NCBI GenBank assembly: GCA_027559495.1
Contig: JAMXSV010000017.1
Location: 2,046,001-2,110,000, forward strand
DNA length: 64,000 nucleotides
Source of the DNA: Aurifilum marmelostoma
Lineage: Eukaryota; Ascomycota; Sordariomycetes; Diaporthales; Cryphonectriaceae
Direction of reading: 5' to 3'
Shown: positions 11,673 to 23,157 of the stretch, one piece after another
Numbering within the stretch: the first letter of the stretch is position 1
Layout of the letters: each line of letters opens with the position of its first letter
Notes under the pieces: model-generated
Databases searched by the model: none
What the model saw: the letters and a program-made list of their open reading frames with translations, nothing else
Told to the model about the DNA's origin: nothing
Program-made: the position numbers and the translations under genes

Positions 11673-12948
11673 TTAGCCCAGGAACGATGTTTTCTTCGTG
11701 CATACAAATAGCAACGTACCACTCAATACAAGCCTCCTGCTCGAAACGTCATGAACGACAGTAGTCGCGCCTGGTAAGACTTCGCCATCGCGATCTTCCA
11801 AGACCTTTTCAACCTCGTAGGCACCATTATCCCCACGTGAGATCTTGAGGACAGTTGCTGGTGGAAAATGGGTAAATGGTGCCTTTGACTGCCTCATAAT
11901 CTCAATGCCTCGCGGCATTGCTGCAGCCCATATCACCCCGTCCTTGTCCTCGGCGAGGTTGTCGAGGGCGTACGGGGTATCTATCTTGCTGATCACCTCC
12001 AGCAAGTTGTTCGTACCGGACTGCTTCAAGACTTTGAGCCCGCCTTCGGCAGAGCAGGGTAAATAAATGTGCTGATCAACACGGCTATAAATCAAGCCGT
12101 TGGGGTAGCCGTGTCCCTTGGACACAATTTCGCAGCGATCTAAGGATGCCTCGGGACAGAAAGCGACTTCACCCGTCCGCTCAACGATAGATAGCCGGCT
12201 CCTAATCCCAGTCTTTTTCTGACCATGGTCGTTGGCAATGTACAGTCCGTGGCCCTCAACGGCAGCAACGCGGTTCGGTGTGGCAATGAGAGGATCTGCT
12301 AGAGTTCGTACGTGCTCCAGCGTTTCAGCTCGCGGGCCTAATTCAAAGACCTCGACCGTGGCATTGGCACCGACTGCCGCTTGATCAGACACGACTTGAC
12401 CCGTCCCAGAATCAACAGATGGTCTGAAGTTGGTGACAAAGAGCTCAACGGAGCCATCATCCTTGTCAAGCCCAGTAAAGCCGAAGATGTTCATGATTCC
12501 GTCACCTGCGGTTCCAGTGAAGCCGGTCGTAGGAAGCTTCTTTACCTCCAAAGTGTCCATGTTCATGACGATGATTGCATCTTCAGTAGGCCGCCCTACC
12601 ACGTTGAATTCACCTTCTCTGGAGCCATATTAGTTTCTATTCTCGCGCGACCATTCATTTGGTGAAAGCGCGTGCATACCCGGGCACCCACTGACTGCGC
12701 GACGCGGCGTCAGAGCACCCAAGAAAGAGCTGTCTTGTTGCTTCCGACAGCCACATGTCCTCACAAGCTTGGAGGTGCACGTCATGGATTCGACGACATT
12801 TGTGTTGGAAGTCGCCAATGGGCTGAATGGTCTTCCCAATTCCGAGGCCTAGGCGTAGGAGCGTTATGAAGTTCTTGACAATAGGGAGCTGAATCAATGT
12901 AGCGACCAAAACAATAATGACGATGCTCATCCGACTCAAATTAGCCAT
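11673..12948 (-). CDS. Paraoxonase/arylesterase-like six-bladed propeller, membrane-anchored
   Basis: Exons 12948-12680 and 12618-11673 (61-nt intron, phase 2) give 404 aa. The first 35 residues (MSIVIIVLVATLIQLPIV and the following hydrophobic stretch) form an uncleaved signal anchor, so the catalytic part probably faces the secretory lumen or cell exterior. Segments that match the paraoxonase (PON) family are TPNRVAAVEG, YIANDHG, GYPNGLIYS, IDTPYALDNLAED and GEVLPGATTVVHD; in PON enzymes the Asn and Asp residues at such places bind the two central Ca2+ ions. The family hydrolyses lactones and aryl esters; the fungal substrate is unknown. It is convergent with the NTF2-like gene and divergent from the HD-domain gene. 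Confidence 0.82.
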
Positions 12949-13451
12949 GTTGAGGATGTAGAGTGGGGGATGACTGCGAATTACACCTCCGAAAGCTCTG
13001 ATATCGTAAATTGCACACTTGCGAGATAATATTTTGATTTAAATCACGTTGTCCAGTAGCTGAAGTGGGACCGGTGCAATTCTTTGAAAGCTAGGCCGAC
13101 GGTGCTTACGTCGGGCCGTCATGGACGAACACCTCTGGTCAAGAGTCATCGCCTGGACCGCGGACTGTCCCGGATCCTTCTCGTGACATGCCTGTTGGGG
13201 GCGGTGTAAGCTTTCTCGTGCCTCGGGCTTTGGCTGCCGACTTTTTCATTTCAATTCCCGCCTCAAAGACGTTGCTTTGTCTGCCTAAAATTTAACAAGT
13301 CAGTGTCCAAGGATCGAAGACTCAGCCGTTGAAAGTTACTAGATCAAATGTTCCATTATGATATGCATCTTTGCGGCACAAAGCTGAACCCAAAGTAGAT
13401 TACACTGTGGAAAAAGTGCCCGCTTTGAGCCCTCAAATCGAAATTTCACCT

Positions 13452-13463
13452 CCCCCCCCCCCC
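13452..13463. repeat. C12 homopolymer
   Basis: Twelve C in the promoter region of the HD-domain gene. Similar tracts occur at 22593-22604 (C12), 27263-27273 (G11) and 45682-45695 (C14), all intergenic. Confidence 0.9.
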
Positions 13464-13748
13464 TCTTGCAATTGTATGTGGAAAGTTATTCGCAACACTG
13501 CTCCTGTCACTTTCACGCTTGAAAAGGTCCCGATCTAGACTCACATCCGGTTAGGTCTGCGTCGTGATTGTGGCCAGGCCACGAGTGGCATACTTACTTG
13601 GATAATCAACGAAGACAGCTTCAAAGACCTGACTCCAAGGGCGTCAGATTGACTTCCGAGGAAATGCAAGTTTCTGCTTTCTAAGAATGTGACACCACAT
13701 GTAACATCGCCATCGGGATTATTAATCTTTTAGGATCATATTTTCACG

Positions 13749-13755
13749 TATAAAA
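13749..13755 (+). promoter_or_regulatory. TATA box of the HD-domain gene
   Basis: TATAAAA preceded by ACG and followed by GAGG, 98 bp upstream of the ATG at 13853. This is the clearest core-promoter element in the window. Confidence 0.55.
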
Positions 13756-13852
13756 GAGGTCGACTTGTCTCTTTGAGGGTGGTAAATATAATTTATGAAA
13801 GCGCGCTCGATGCATTTGCTGCAGCAAGTCCTGAGGTCCTCTCAGAGCCTGT

Positions 13853-14684
13853 ATGTCCAACATGTCGCACTCTGGATGCTCAACCTCAGCCGTTCACGGC
13901 TGGACGGCGGTCCCACTCAATCCTCAAGACCTCCTCGCAGGTGAGCCTTACATCAATAAACCAGAAAGTCTCTTGGTCAAGGATATACATTTCCCATCGA
14001 GTGATCACCTCGTCACGAAAATTCAAAACTATGCCAAGGAAAGACTGCCTCTGCCGACATATAACCATTCAATGCGGGTCTATTATTTCGGTGAGTGCGG
14101 GGTTGATCAGGCGGCCATTCTGCCCTTTAGACATCTTATTTCTTCAACAAATAGAAAAATCGTTCTGACAGTATGAAGCTACCGCCATCCTGCAGCAACA
14201 GTTTCCTAGCTCTGCGGTGTCAATGTCACGATCAACACTGGCAGCCACGGCCTTGCTCCACGACATCGGCACGACCCATGATAACTTGCGCGCTACACAG
14301 CTCTCTTTCGAATACTACGGCGGCATGGTCGCTCTAGATTTAGTCGGCAAAGAATTAGGGGCGCCGCAGGAGCAGGCTGAAGCCGTCGCAGAAGCCATCT
14401 TTCGCCACCAGGAGCTCGGTCAGACGGGTAAGATCACATTTCTGGGCCAGCTGCTCCAACTCGCCACCATCTACGACAACATGGGCGGCCACGCCGACCT
14501 GGTACACCCGGATACCACTGCCGATGTCAACGAAGTCTTCCCTCGGCTCCAGTGGAGCAAATGCTTTGCTGCGACGATCCGGGAAGAGAATGGTCTGAAG
14601 CCGTGGGCCCATACCACCACGCTAGGTGAAGAGGATTTTCCAAACGGTGTAATGCAAAACCCTTTGGCCAAGAAATTTGAATGA
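13853..14684 (+). CDS. HD-domain hydrolase, cyanamide hydratase-like
   Basis: Exons 13853-14090 and 14179-14684 (88-nt intron, GTGAGT donor, CTGAC branch site, phase 1) give 247 aa. The family comprises fungal cyanamide hydratases and the yeast Ddi2/Ddi3 enzymes, zinc-dependent HD-fold proteins that hydrate cyanamide to urea. Metal-ligand motifs are visible: YNHSMRVYYF (first His), LLHDIGTTHDN (His-Asp pair), IFRHQE (later His) and the tail KPWAHTTTLGEEDFP, which I associate with this subgroup. The N-terminal PLNPQDLLAG and VKDIHFPSSDHLV segments also fit. It has no signal peptide and is likely cytosolic. The real substrate may differ, since many fungal paralogs are untested. Confidence 0.88.
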
Positions 14685-15110
14685 GGATCTCCATGTTGGA
14701 TTTGGATCACTGAGAGCGCAGAGAGTAAAAGCATCCATAGCTCTGGTCTACCTGTGAGCTGGTGTCGGGAGATGGAGCAGGACTGTCTCTGATTGTAATC
14801 AATGTTGTATAAGAACATCTTTCTGCTTGTTTTCTTTCTACTTCCTTTATTTCCCTCCTCCTTTTTTGTTCTTCCTCTTTCCAAGAAGAAATCATTGTCG
14901 GTTGCCAAAAAGAAAAGAGAACGTACAAGCTCTATTAGCACGCACTCAGATCTCCTCTTTTCTTCAAATAATATGGAAAATAGAGACGATTCCTTCTAGG
15001 GGACAAAATACCAAGAAGAACTGTCAATCTGCCAGACGTTACAGTAAGTACTAATTTGATTCGAGACTACTGTACGATAGCTGAAGCCTAAAGCTATACC
15101 TAGGTACCCG
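14685..15110. other. Intergenic, convergent 3' flanks
   Basis: Between the HD-domain and rhodopsin-like genes. A pyrimidine-rich stretch lies at about 14818-14885. No gene is seen. Confidence 0.5.
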
Positions 15111-16468
15111 TCAAACCCATCGGCTCTGGTAATCCATGCGCAAACTCCTCATCTCATAACCTGCCTTGCGATGATCTTCTTCATCTGTCTCACCGGCCGT
15201 AATATGGACCGCGTATGTCCTCGACGGCGAGCTGACCAGCACAGGACCGGCTCTTTTCGTTCTCTCATTCTCCAGATTGATCCAGGCCACTGCATGTATA
15301 CCAGCGACTGTGTTGGTGGAGTGTAGTCCTTGACCACTGCTTGTATTACTGGAATGCGTCGGACGCCCTTTTCTAAACCGATCGAATAACCTTCTCCCTG
15401 CGAACAGAGGTTTCAAGGTGATCACGCAGCAACATATGATGCTGAAGGACATCTGCAGCGTAGCCCAGATACCCCACATGAAGGTCGACTCTGACAAGAA
15501 TGTGAACAAGTGGCCTTCCCAAATCTAGGTGCTTCACCAAAGGCTCCTGACTTACTAAGGCTACCTCGGAAGAAGGCATAATGTATCGTAATGAACCCGA
15601 CAATTCCAGCCCTGGGACTGTGTTAGACCATCAATGTACTTCCCTGGGATGCTTCGTCCCTTTAAGACGTCTCTAACTTACCATGCAGCGGCGACAAAGA
15701 CGAGTCCCAATCGAAGCTTGGATCGAAGGCTCATCTGGATTTCGCGTATCATGTACATGGCCAGAATAGCCATGGCAAAGTCTACGGTTGAGTTGACGGA
15801 TTCCATGACTACGAGATAGGCGCCCGTCTCGATACAATGGCCGTCTTTCTCCATTAGATCCCAGAACCTGCGCACGGGAGCGCATTGAAATGCATTGACG
15901 AGAACCTCCACGATGGTGCAGGCGATCTGGACGAGACCGAGAAATCGAGTCCAGCGTGCGTATGTCGCGTTCTTGCCGAATATTCGGTAGTATAGAAATA
16001 GGATGCTCATCTTTGCGCAGAGCTGGTTTGGGCCGAAGAAGAAACCCGATACCCAGAAAATCTTAGCCACCCTCAGTTGGTCACCAATTAGCAATTCTGA
16101 ATACGTTGTCTCTTCATACTTGCACAGCGCACCTTGAGGCCAGCCATGATGTTTTTGATGGGCACATTCGCCATGTTTGACTCGCCATTGTAATGATGCA
16201 ATGCTTAAGAAGTGATGTTAGCAGAGACTCGAAGTCCAATAGTGAGACTCATTGCACAGGTCGGCCCACCTATTGAAATGCTCACAACCCAACCGTAATA
16301 GCAAAGCAGAGCACCTAACGCGAACCAATCTTCAACGCCATTCCTCCCTGCAGCGCGCCGAGAAGCCAGGAATTTCAGACTAACGCACAAGGTGTTGAAC
16401 AATGTGAAAACAATGAGGATGATAAAGTAAGCGCCCTGCAATGGGTCCCTGAATATATCAAAAGCCAT
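15111..16468 (-). CDS. Fungal rhodopsin-like (SAT4/PTH11-type) seven-helix membrane protein
   Basis: Exons 16468-16270, 16203-16133, 16061-15682, 15611-15556 and 15490-15111 join in frame to 361 aa. Features typical of the fungal rhodopsin-domain family are seven hydrophobic helices, RNGVEDWFAL after the first helix, LHHYNGESNMANVP in the first outer loop, KMSILFLYYRIFG, a conserved Cys in FQCAPVRRFWD, and TLKPLF after the last helix. The C-terminal 110 residues are polar and cytosolic. Related proteins include PTH11-like putative receptors of Magnaporthe, but most members have no known ligand. Intron 2 was placed so that the GLK-to-ILFLYYRIF spacing matches the family; a different acceptor would change about ten residues. 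Confidence 0.82.
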
Positions 16469-18427
16469 ATCATGTTCAAGCGGATCGTGAGATGAGATGG
16501 CAATATGCTAGTAGTATTGGAGTGAGAATAATGAGATTCTCGACTGCAGATTCTCGGACGTGGACATCACCCAGCACATAAAGAATAACAGTAGGACAGG
16601 GGACATGCTATTGTTTCCGAATCGCCCGCAAGGAGCCGAGAGGGTGGTCAGCGTGATTCGGTCAACGCTGACTATGCGTCACAGCATGCAATAGCCATCG
16701 GCTCGGAGGAATAGTAGATGCGACAGTTCAACATGAGGCACCAACCATGGACCAAAAAGCTTGTTAGGAAAACGAGGCCGAGATTCCAAGGGAGCCTTGC
16801 CTTTGAGATGACTGGAAACTTTCCACGACTGGGATGATCATAGCACAGAATCTGATTTTATCAATAATCATATTGTGCAGGCGGCGTCCAGCCCGCGTGG
16901 AGCCCTGGAAGTCCCGTCTGCTCGTCACAGGTTTGAAAGATCTCGACATGGCGGACGTGGTGGCGTACACAATTACCACAACATTAGTGATCGCCGTGTC
17001 GACGTCTGCATTTGGGCTGAGATCCGAGGATGACGCCTGGGTCTTGCCCGAGCCTTGACTGCGTCCTGAGAATTCAGCCGCTGCATTCACAATCCTTCAG
17101 AGGTCATCTCTGTCAGCGCGGCATCAGCCCTCTGAGGGAGGGTTGATACTTCCAACCCCAGTCCGTCGATCGGGCTCGTCGTGAGCTACGCGAACCAACA
17201 TGAAGGGCTCGTTTTGCAGGAAAATGAAAGATAGTCTTTTCATTCACCACGTCTCACGTTTTGACTTCATGATAATCTCATCTACAAGGTCTATCTGGCG
17301 GGTTCAACACGGCAAACTTCACGAAAGTAATACGGCATGACGATTCCATTTTCATGATGCACAATCCTGGAAATTGTAAGATCTGGTCTTTACGTGGGAT
17401 CTGTCAGCTATACGTGCTCTCCGTCTTGCTCAGCCTCGTCAATCCTGTAACACCTGTGCTATTCTTAAGTCCTCGGATCGTCTGGGAAGACCACACTGAT
17501 AGCCCTCCGGGGCCGATAGTAACGGGTATGAAGCTGAAGGTAAATGACTCCTTGCAATGGGAAACCATTTCGCCATTGTCCCTGATACCAATGCCCAGAC
17601 AGGTACCTGTAACCTTTCCGATCCTGGTTTCTGCTACGAAAGGGACCAGAAAGCGATTGTCTTACCTAGCCCTCGAACATATGCTAATCTCATACACGGA
17701 AGTGGAGGCTAAAGACTGTCCCTGGAAGCAGGTATCTTATTTGCAGGCATCCGTCAGAAACGGTCCACAATGAAGATCTAACGGTCTATGGGCAGCTCCG
17801 CCCCTTGTACAAGAAACTAGCCTTTGGATCAAAGCTTCAAGACTGCAATTTCCTGCACATATGTGTCCTCAGTGAAAAGGAAAGCGTGTATAATCTTTTG
17901 AACACGATACTAGCCCAAACTTTCCATCTTCATAACCTCTTATGGCTTTCTATACCTACTGGTGACATGGCAGGCAAATTTCAAAGCACATTATGACAAT
18001 ACTTGGGCTGCATGAATATGGTAGGCATGGCTCTACGCAAAACATTTGAAGCATATCCACCGCAGGCCCTTGACCTGTTCTAGCCTTTTGCAACTAATTA
18101 AGCAATGAGTAACACAATCGTTATTTAGTTCCGGCCTGGCGGTACATATGTGGTGTGATTATTATGATATACACTAAATAACCAGGCCATATACCTATCA
18201 AAGAGGTGGTCAATGACATGGCGAGCACTTCTTTCAATTCACACTGGACACCAGGCTTCTAGCAACACGTACTCTCGAGATACAAAGCTCTGCAAGAATT
18301 GTCAGATGAATCCCTTCCTACGTATACTCAGGAACAGGCTTGAAATTCTTGCCATATAATCTAAAATCATCCTCTAGATCGAGATGTGCTTGCTGACTTA
18401 ACATTCATCCTGTCTTTGATGCAGCTT

Positions 18428-18461
<34 letters not shown>

Positions 18462-19363
18462 GCAAAATAGTACTGTTGGGGGTTCCTCTAGAACGTACTT
18501 CAACCTGTGAAAGAGCGAGAGCTCCCTTGATCAAGTCCAACGAGGCATTGATGCACTTAGAAACAGGTAGTGAAAATGTAAAGCTCCCTAACTTTCCTGG
18601 CCTTGTTGTTAGTCCACTTTGAAGTTAGGACACGCTTTCATTCGTGACTTTGAAAGCAGGCACGCTGTTGGGCCTGTTCTGCCCTGGTCAGTGCCTCTCC
18701 TTTCTCACGACGACTTCAGCCTCCCCAGCTCCACTTTCCTGGGTCACACCCTCTCCCTGACGCGTCCCACTCAACACTTCCAACCTTCAATCACTGTCCT
18801 TCACTACCTCTCCTTTGTATCATCTGGTTTTCCTGCCCGGCTCTGCCAACCCGATTCTTCACCTCTCCCAAAGCTGCTGTATTCCTCTGCAGTACTGGCA
18901 TCTCTTTCCTTCTCCCTAAAACTTCGATCTTCCCTTTCAACAACATTTGTCTTGTCATCCGAGTGTCTTCTGTTGCGCCGACCTTTAAAGCACTGAGAAA
19001 GTCAAAGGTAAACGCGTTTCCCTCCCCTTATGAACGCGACGAGCGCGCCGCTCAACAGTAAAATCCCAGGCAAATTGTTTTGGCCATCTAGTCAGCGCAA
19101 ACGCCCAGCAGAAACGAGTCGAGACTTTGATTGTCAGAGGCCACTATTCAAGCATCAAGTGCAAGCAGGCAGCACCACTGTGCAGCGCCAATGTAAGAAA
19201 TTTCGTCGACAAGCCTTTGAACTCGAGGCCTAGGCTCCCGATCCCGAAGCAGCAGTGGCAATCGCCAGACCGGTGTCTACGAAAATCATCAGCATCAACG
19301 GCCCTAGATCACATCCTCACCTCGTAATCCACGACCTTGCCTTGCCATCATCATCTCTGCGAT
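16469..19363. other. Long intergenic region with a CA microsatellite
   Basis: About 2.9 kb between divergent genes. It holds the CA microsatellite at 18433-18461 and a pyrimidine-rich stretch around 18660-19000 that may be the 5' leader of the P-loop/HAD gene. A 139-codon frame at 17354-17773 has no recognisable content. I call no gene. Confidence 0.5.
18433..18461. repeat. (AC)n microsatellite
   Basis: Fourteen uninterrupted AC units in intergenic DNA. Confidence 0.95.
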
Positions 19364-20962
19364 ATGGATTCGGCATCACTAGACGAGATCAGATCGGACG
19401 AGAGCCGCGGCACGCTCACTCCCACGACTATGACAAGCCCCCAGCCCCAAGCGAGGATGGAAACACCCTCGCCTTCCGTCGAAGACCCCACCAGCCAGCC
19501 CACTCCCGTCCCAGAGCCCGACCAGAGACCGAAAGTCATCCTCCTCACCGGCATCGGCGGCTGTGGCAAGTCCGAGCTGCTCGCAGGCCTGCAGGTCGAG
19601 CTCGGCCAAGAAGATTTCACCTATTTCGACATCTCCGAATATGAGGTTTCTGTATGGCTGAACGGGTACACCCTGGACGGGCTCGCAGCCGCCGAGCGCA
19701 TTGAGAGGCTCAGCCACCACATTCGTGTCAACATCGAGGCCATGACCACACGCACTGGAAAGCCGTGCATCGTGACGAGCGGCATCACCCAGGTGCGGTA
19801 TAACGGTGGGCCCAATGGTGGCGGCATCAACCCCATGTTCTACACGGCCGAGGTGGTTCGTGTTCGCGACTGCGCACTCGTCCTGTATATGAATGAGGAC
19901 CTGCGACTTGTCGCTCAGTACCGAGGCGGCGATTCTAGGCGGCGCCTGCGTATACCCCCTCAGCACATCTGGTCGTGGTGGACTATGGACCACCATACCG
20001 CGAAGAAGTTGGCATATGAGCACGGTGTGCCGTTCAAGGAGCTACGGGTCGGCAACATGCCTGACTATGCCCACAGGGTGGCCCTCGCCGCCGCGAGCAT
20101 CCGTCAATTCCTCAGGACGACCGAGGAGAGTAACATGGCCGGTGCGCTGTCGCTGGCTGACGAGATCGGAGCGTCCCAGCGTGGGACGGGAAGAATCGTG
20201 GTCATGGACGCCGACAATATCCTGACGGATATGAACACCTGGAAGACCTTGTCGGACGAGTTAGCTATGCTGCGGGGCGAATCGCGCCAACATCAGCTGG
20301 GCAACATGGGTCAGGCTCACAATGTCTTGTGCAACACGGCAAAAAGAGGCGACTTTGAGGCTCTCCGCCAGCTGTCCTATCTGCTGAGCAACAACCCAGG
20401 CGAGATTTATGTGCTGGCCTGCCACAATATTGCCCGCCGGATCGCCACGAGCCTGCCACCCGAGTTCGAGCGCCTGCTGTGGCAGCTCAAGCTTCAGGAG
20501 CACTTCCTGGCCATCTTTGTGACCTCTGGCCCAGAGCTGCTCTGGCAGATGGTGCTGGAGCTGGCTCTGCCCAAGACGTTCTACCGGATGAACCCAATTG
20601 TGGTCCGTGGGGTTGCTGCCGCAGAGGAGAGCAAGACCCTGTTCACGCCCGCCGTCAAGGCCGCCTTTGTCAAGAGGCTCCGACAGGAATACCAGCTGCG
20701 GGTGCACACATTCGGCGAGGAGCCCCATGACGTACCCATGGTCAACGCTGCCGGGATAGACGGAGTCATTGTCCGCAAGGAATGGAAGAGAGGTCTTGCA
20801 ACCACGGTTGTTTGCGCTGTTGAGGAGCGCCCGCTCGCCAAGGTGCTCATGCTTCGGGTACGAAATCGAGGCATCATGAACGGAAGGCGTCTGCCAAAAA
20901 CGATGGATACTGATATCGGCGACATCTATGAAACGATCGGCCTGTTGGAAGATCAGTACTAG
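19364..20962 (+). CDS. P-loop NTPase fused to a HAD-like phosphatase domain
   Basis: Single exon, 532 aa from the ATG at 19364 (MDSASLDE). Residues 1-55 are Pro/Ser/Thr-rich and disordered. Residues about 57-250 form a P-loop domain with Walker A GIGGCGKS (63-70), a following DISEYEVS segment and an Arg-rich stretch (SRRRLRI) that could be a lid. From about residue 277 a HAD-like fold begins: VVMDADNILTD gives Asp282 and Asp284 as the nucleophile and general acid pair, IFVTSG gives the second motif, and HDVPMVNAAGIDGVIV looks like the last acidic motif. The order kinase-like then phosphatase-like is that of T4 polynucleotide kinase/phosphatase, but I cannot show that its substrate is nucleic acid. 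I know no named homolog. A cytosolic location is likely. Confidence 0.75.
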   Translation: MDSASLDEIRSDESRGTLTPTTMTSPQPQARMETPSPSVEDPTSQPTPVPEPDQRPKVILLTGIGGCGKSELLAGLQVELGQEDFTYFDISEYEVSVWLNGYTLDGLAAAERIERLSHHIRVNIEAMTTRTGKPCIVTSGITQVRYNGGPNGGGINPMFYTAEVVRVRDCALVLYMNEDLRLVAQYRGGDSRRRLRIPPQHIWSWWTMDHHTAKKLAYEHGVPFKELRVGNMPDYAHRVALAAASIRQFLRTTEESNMAGALSLADEIGASQRGTGRIVVMDADNILTDMNTWKTLSDELAMLRGESRQHQLGNMGQAHNVLCNTAKRGDFEALRQLSYLLSNNPGEIYVLACHNIARRIATSLPPEFERLLWQLKLQEHFLAIFVTSGPELLWQMVLELALPKTFYRMNPIVVRGVAAAEESKTLFTPAVKAAFVKRLRQEYQLRVHTFGEEPHDVPMVNAAGIDGVIVRKEWKRGLATTVVCAVEERPLAKVLMLRVRNRGIMNGRRLPKTMDTDIGDIYETIGLLEDQY

Positions 20963-23157
20963 GCCTGACAGGTTATTCCTGGGCGGCTGCTTCTGGTGGT
21001 TGTGGAAACCGAGGGTGTGGGTGAACTAGCTCTGCAAGGTCAGCATACGGGCCAGATGATCAGCGGTGTCCCTCTCAACAGAGCCTGTTACTGGTGTGAA
21101 AGCCATCTTGCGAGTGCACTCAGAGAAAAGATCCGCCAATGCCAGGGAGCATTTTTATCGTTGCAGTGACCGATGATGATTCGGTTTGGAGGCTAAGGAA
21201 GAAAAAGAGGTCTAGTAATCAACAAATACTACCCAGCATTAGTCGACCAGCCCGAGAGTCAATAATCAAAGGCAAACGGCTTCGCCGAGTTCCAAGACAG
21301 TGGATCAATACTGATCAGGGGTGTATGATGAGGGAGGGTACAAACCGTGACTACTGCGGAACGCTGCTCCCAATAAGCTCAATATAGCTTGTCCAGATGT
21401 AGAATGTACCGTGAATTCTTCCAGTCACGATACATAACATGCACCCACAATAGTAACCCATCATCATACCCACTTCGTGAATCTCGAGGAAGCTCACGCT
21501 CATCTGTTTTCTGCCAGCATGCTGTCCTGACCCAAAAGCCGCCAAAGGGGAGCTGACCGCGCTCACTGGACTTTCTCCTGTAGCTACCTTCGCGCGCGAT
21601 CCGGTTTTTCTTGGCTTGCCTCAACACCAAGCTCGAGTGAATCCAGCTCTGGGTGCTGCTCCTGCAAGGTTCACGAGAAGCCTCCAGGGAGTCCCGGTTT
21701 GAGGAAACTAGCATGGACAGTTTGGCCCATCGTTCTGACTGCATAGCGACATCGACCGGGCGATATGATTCTGCATACCTAGTAACATGGCGGAGTCCAG
21801 GCAAGAGACGAAGGAATGGCCTCTGCAACCGCACGGAGCTGCTAGCATGCACCAGGGCCTGACTGTAGGAGGACGGCCACCACCAAACACTGCTCAAAGG
21901 GCATGGATGGTGGTCAGGATGGAGTCTGGACGAGGTGGATGCGCTTTCAATAGCGTCCGTGGCCTTTTGTACGACTGCGCCGACGCCGAGACCACCGAAC
22001 GAGCAGGTAGGAGGAGCACATCGTGGGGACAGGGTGACCATGGAGGATGCCTCGTGAATGGATGGGCCTTTCTATAGTATGATAACAGGCAAGGAACGGT
22101 TGTAAGTAGCTTCAGGTCGACCGACCAAGGGGAAGACGTTCGCAAACTATTGCCGTGCTGGAATTTAGTTGTATCATCTCGGGCCGGGTGTGCTGCCGAG
22201 GTGAGGCACAGCAGATACAAGCTTGTTCCTCTGCAGCCCATAACATGCAAGTCCTATATGGTCTGTTGCGCGTTGGGTTTTGTATGATAGGTTGATCGAG
22301 GGGACATGTCGTCTGCATGAGAGAGGTTTGAGCCGAGTTTGGGTCCAGTCGAGAGAGCCATTGATTGGTACACTTGTACTCCAGCACAGAACTAAGTAGT
22401 ACTAGTAGCGTCAGACAGTGTGTAGACGGCCGCGGTGCGCATGAGGCACGTGCACTGCCCCTTCTCCCCCTTGGGGTTTGCTCCTGCGCATTTCCAGAAC
22501 CGGAACCTCCGAACATCAGGCAAGCCTTACTTATCTCTTATCGCTGCGCCGTAGCTCCGTCAGCTACCGGCCGTTGCGAAACCAACCGCCCACCCCCCCC
22601 CCCCGTTTTGGGACCTCACTGCCGGATCATCGTGGAAATTCGACCAAGGAGGAGCCTCGGCCCTCTTTTGGGTCTTTTTTTGCGAGTCAAGCAGGAAAAT
22701 TGTAGAGATGGCAGATGTTTTGGTTTGACCCGTTTTTTCTTCTACTTCATTTTCGTCGTCTTTCTTTACCTTTCCTTTTACTCTATCAGAATTAGTAGCC
22801 AACTTTTCCAAGAGACCACCTAGCTAGCTTCCTGCCCCTCCTTCTTCGTTCCACTGCTGAATGAGTCCCACACCCCTCCTTTCTGTACAGTATCAGCAAC
22901 TCACAATTGATCTAACTCGCATCTCGCTCTCCATCAGGGACAAGGGCCGAATCCTCTCAAGGTGTGCATCTTGACTTGATGTGACTGCCCTCCCAGGCTG
23001 GTCCTCCATCTTTCTCCTTGAAACTCTGATTCCAAAACCCTTCTTCTTTTCTCTCCCTCCCCCCCTCCTCCACCTGCTCCTCCTCCTGCTCCTCCTCCTT
23101 TAAGCACATCACGACAACAAGAAAATCAAAAAATACGCAAAAGCGACGAGAAAAACA
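20963..23157. other. Intergenic
   Basis: About 2.2 kb between two plus-strand genes. It holds a 12-nt C tract at 22593-22604 and a strongly CT-rich stretch at about 22980-23105 just before the amidotransferase ATG, probably its leader. The longest frame (minus strand 21379-22041) looks spurious. Confidence 0.5.

Larger units (their letters stand above)
12949..13852. other. Intergenic, divergent promoters
   Basis: Shared upstream region of the paraoxonase-like and HD-domain genes. It contains a 12-nt C tract at 13452-13463 and a TATA box for the HD-domain gene. No gene is seen. Confidence 0.5.

Noticed and set aside
16764..17090. Opposed frames at 16764-17090 (minus) and 16834-17058 (plus)
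   Set aside because: Short, no motif, no splice partners; neither looks coding.
17354..17773. 139-codon plus-strand frame
   Set aside because: No family motif, odd composition, no supporting splice sites or promoter; likely chance in a long intergenic region.
21379..22041. 220-codon minus-strand frame
   Set aside because: Rich in Ser/Arg/Trp as expected from random GC-rich frames, overlapping frames on the other strand of similar length, no motif.
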